A DNA stretch of 16,038 nt from CAYOBW01 sp964402115 (GTDB lineage Bacteria; Verrucomicrobiota; Kiritimatiellia; UBA8416; CAYOBW01), in NCBI GenBank assembly GCA_964402115.1, contig CAYOBW010000162.1, positions 1 to 16,038 on the forward strand, read 5' to 3'. Each line of letters starts with the position of its first letter. Position 1 is the first letter of the stretch. Below the pieces are notes generated by a model. It was not told the origin of the DNA, did no database searches, and was given only the letters and a program-made list of their open reading frames with translations. The position numbers were made by a program, and so were the translations under genes. Of the stretch, positions 14,528 to 16,038 are shown in pieces.

Positions 14528-16021
14528 ATGCGTAAGCCAGCGCTCACCATCGGCTTGTCGGCGCTCGTCGCGCTCGGCGGGAACGCTCGCGGCGCGGCGG
14601 CGACCGCCGCCGCCCGGCCCAATGTCCTGTTCGTCGCCATCGACGACCAGAACGACTGGCTCGGCTGCCTGGGCGGTCATCCCCAGGCACAGACGCCTCA
14701 TTTCGACCGGCTCGCGCAGCGGGGTACGCTGTTCACGAACGCGCACATCCAGTCGCCGTTGTGCAATCCGTCCCGCGCCAGCCTGCTGACCGGTCTGCGG
14801 CCGTCGACCACGGGCATCTACGGGCTGACGCCGGGCATCCGCGACGTGGAGCGGACCCGGAACCACGTGACCCTGCCGGAGACGTTTACCCGGGCCGGCT
14901 ACTTCACCTACACGTGCGGCAAAATCTACCACGACGGCTCCGTGCGGCCGAAGGACCAGGCGCGGGAGTTCAACGCGTGGGGGCCGGCGCCGGGGTCGGG
15001 CCGTCCGCCGACGCCGCTCGCCCGTCTGCCCGAGCCGCGGCATCCCGCGATGGATTGGGGGGTGTACCCGGAGCGGGACGAGGACGCGGGGGACTACAAG
15101 ATCGCCAGCGCGGCGATCGACGCGCTCCGGACGGCGCCGCCGGACAGGCCGTTCTTCGTGGCCTGCGGTTTCCGGCTGCCGCACGTGCCCTGCTACGCGC
15201 CGCAGAAGTACTTCGACCTCTACCCCGCTGCGACGCTGCAGCTGCCGCCGGTGTTGGAGAACGACCGCGACGACACGCCGCGGTTTTCCTGGTATCTGCA
15301 CTGGCGCCTGCCCGAGCCGCGCCTCAAGACGCTCCGGGCTTACAACGAGTGGCGCCCGCTGGTGCGTGCGTACCTCGCGAGCACGAGCTTCATGGACGCG
15401 CAGCTGGGCCGCGTGCTCGAGGCGCTGCAGGCCACGGGCCGCGCGAGCAATACGGTGGTCGTCGTCTGGGGCGATCACGGGTGGCATCTCGGCGAGAAGC
15501 TGATCAGCGGCAAGAACTCGCTCTGGGAGCGCTCCACCCGGGTGCCGCTGGCCCTCGCCGGTCCCGGCATCGCCCCGGGCGCCCGGTGCGGGCAACCGGC
15601 CGAGCTGCTCGACCTGTTCCCGACGCTGCTCGAGCTGGCCGGTTTCCCCCCGCGCGGCGACCTCGAGGGCCACAGCCTGGTCCCGCAGCTGCGCGACGCC
15701 CGCGCGACGCGCCCCTGGCCGGCCATCACGACGCACAATCACGACAACCACGCGATCCGCACGGAACGCTGGCGCTTCATCCGCTACGCCGACGGCTCGG
15801 AGGAGCTGTACGACATGCAGGCCGACCCGCACGAGTGGAAGAACCTGGCGGCTGACGTGGCGTGCGCCGCCGTCAAGCGCGAGCTTGCGCAGTGGCTGCC
15901 GAAGGTGAACCTGAAGCCGGCCCCCGGCAGCGCGCACCGCATCCTCACCTACGACCCCGTCACGGGCGCGGTGAACTGGGAAGGGCAGCCGGTCGGCAAG
16001 GACGAGCCGATTCCCGACTGA
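14528..16021 (+). CDS. Secreted formylglycine sulfatase, iduronate-2-sulfatase-like, 497 aa
   Basis: Hydrolyses sulfate esters, probably on a sulfated polysaccharide outside the cytoplasm. Residues 1 to about 29 are an Ala/Gly-rich signal peptide without a sharp cleavage site. The metal ligands Asp39-Asp40 lie in VLFVAIDDQND. The sulfatase signature is CNPSRASLLTG with Cys79, the residue oxidised to formylglycine by a maturase that is not in this window. Lys132 and His135 in CGKIYHDG, His219 in RLPHVPCYAP, Asp316-His317 in WGDHGWHLGE and Lys329 in GKNSLWERS complete the active site. The GKIYH and GDHGWHLGEK blocks resemble iduronate-2-sulfatases (S1_7 type). Length is typical. It lacks the C-terminal module found in the two preceding proteins. 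It is third in the cassette, 11 bp after the phosphodiesterase, and belongs to the same fold superfamily as that enzyme. Substrate assignment is inference. Confidence 0.93.
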   Translation: MRKPALTIGLSALVALGGNARGAAATAAARPNVLFVAIDDQNDWLGCLGGHPQAQTPHFDRLAQRGTLFTNAHIQSPLCNPSRASLLTGLRPSTTGIYGLTPGIRDVERTRNHVTLPETFTRAGYFTYTCGKIYHDGSVRPKDQAREFNAWGPAPGSGRPPTPLARLPEPRHPAMDWGVYPERDEDAGDYKIASAAIDALRTAPPDRPFFVACGFRLPHVPCYAPQKYFDLYPAATLQLPPVLENDRDDTPRFSWYLHWRLPEPRLKTLRAYNEWRPLVRAYLASTSFMDAQLGRVLEALQATGRASNTVVVVWGDHGWHLGEKLISGKNSLWERSTRVPLALAGPGIAPGARCGQPAELLDLFPTLLELAGFPPRGDLEGHSLVPQLRDARATRPWPAITTHNHDNHAIRTERWRFIRYADGSEELYDMQADPHEWKNLAADVACAAVKRELAQWLPKVNLKPAPGSAHRILTYDPVTGAVNWEGQPVGKDEPIPD

Positions 16022-16038
16022 CCTTGCAGCGGTCCCGC

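Noticed and set aside
1..16038. CRISPR array, rRNA, tRNA or phage/integrase genes
   Set aside because: No regularly spaced repeats, no RNA gene signatures and no integrase or transposase motifs were seen on either strand.

Overview
The window is high-GC bacterial DNA (clearly above 60% G+C by eye) and densely coded. A MurJ homologue, an outer-envelope-style secretome, a formylglycine sulfatase and large LamG-type secreted proteins suggest a heterotrophic member of the PVC group (Kiritimatiellota, Verrucomicrobiota, Lentisphaerota or relatives). That placement is inference from gene content; no rRNA or other phylogenetic marker is present.

Region 1 (1-5430, minus strand) reads as one tight operon: a membrane-anchored transglutaminase-like protein, an ABC ATPase, a polytopic ABC permease, and the lipid II flippase MurJ, which runs off the window edge. 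Gaps are 13 to about 40 bp. A sigma70-like promoter lies in the 144-bp divergent spacer (5431-5574).

Region 2 (5575-9075, plus strand) holds an ArnT/PMT-like membrane glycosyltransferase, a NagD-type HAD phosphatase that overlaps it by ATGA, and a RlmD/TrmA-family RNA uracil-C5 methyltransferase. The methyltransferase GTG start sits just after a G-rich tandem repeat that fits the G-quadruplex consensus.

Region 3 (9076-9735) has no convincing gene. It contains a long nested imperfect inverted repeat (about 9126-9456; MITE or structured RNA), then a good TTGACA promoter whose -10 lies in an operator-like dyad, and a leader of about 220 nt.

Region 4 (9736-16021, plus strand) is a three-gene secreted cassette with 11-bp gaps: a LamG protein, a type I phosphodiesterase/alkaline-phosphatase-superfamily enzyme, and an iduronate-2-sulfatase-like sulfatase. 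The first two share a C-terminal module of about 360 residues that I do not recognise and that contains internal repeats. The phosphodiesterase is the most striking object here. Its catalytic domain is interrupted by a 238-residue LamG domain that appears circularly permuted relative to the LamG of the gene upstream. The insert is exactly in frame and bounded by 6-bp TCGGGC direct repeats, and all expected metal-binding and nucleophile residues survive around it. A plausible joint role is recognising and removing phosphate- and sulfate-ester groups from an extracellular glycan.
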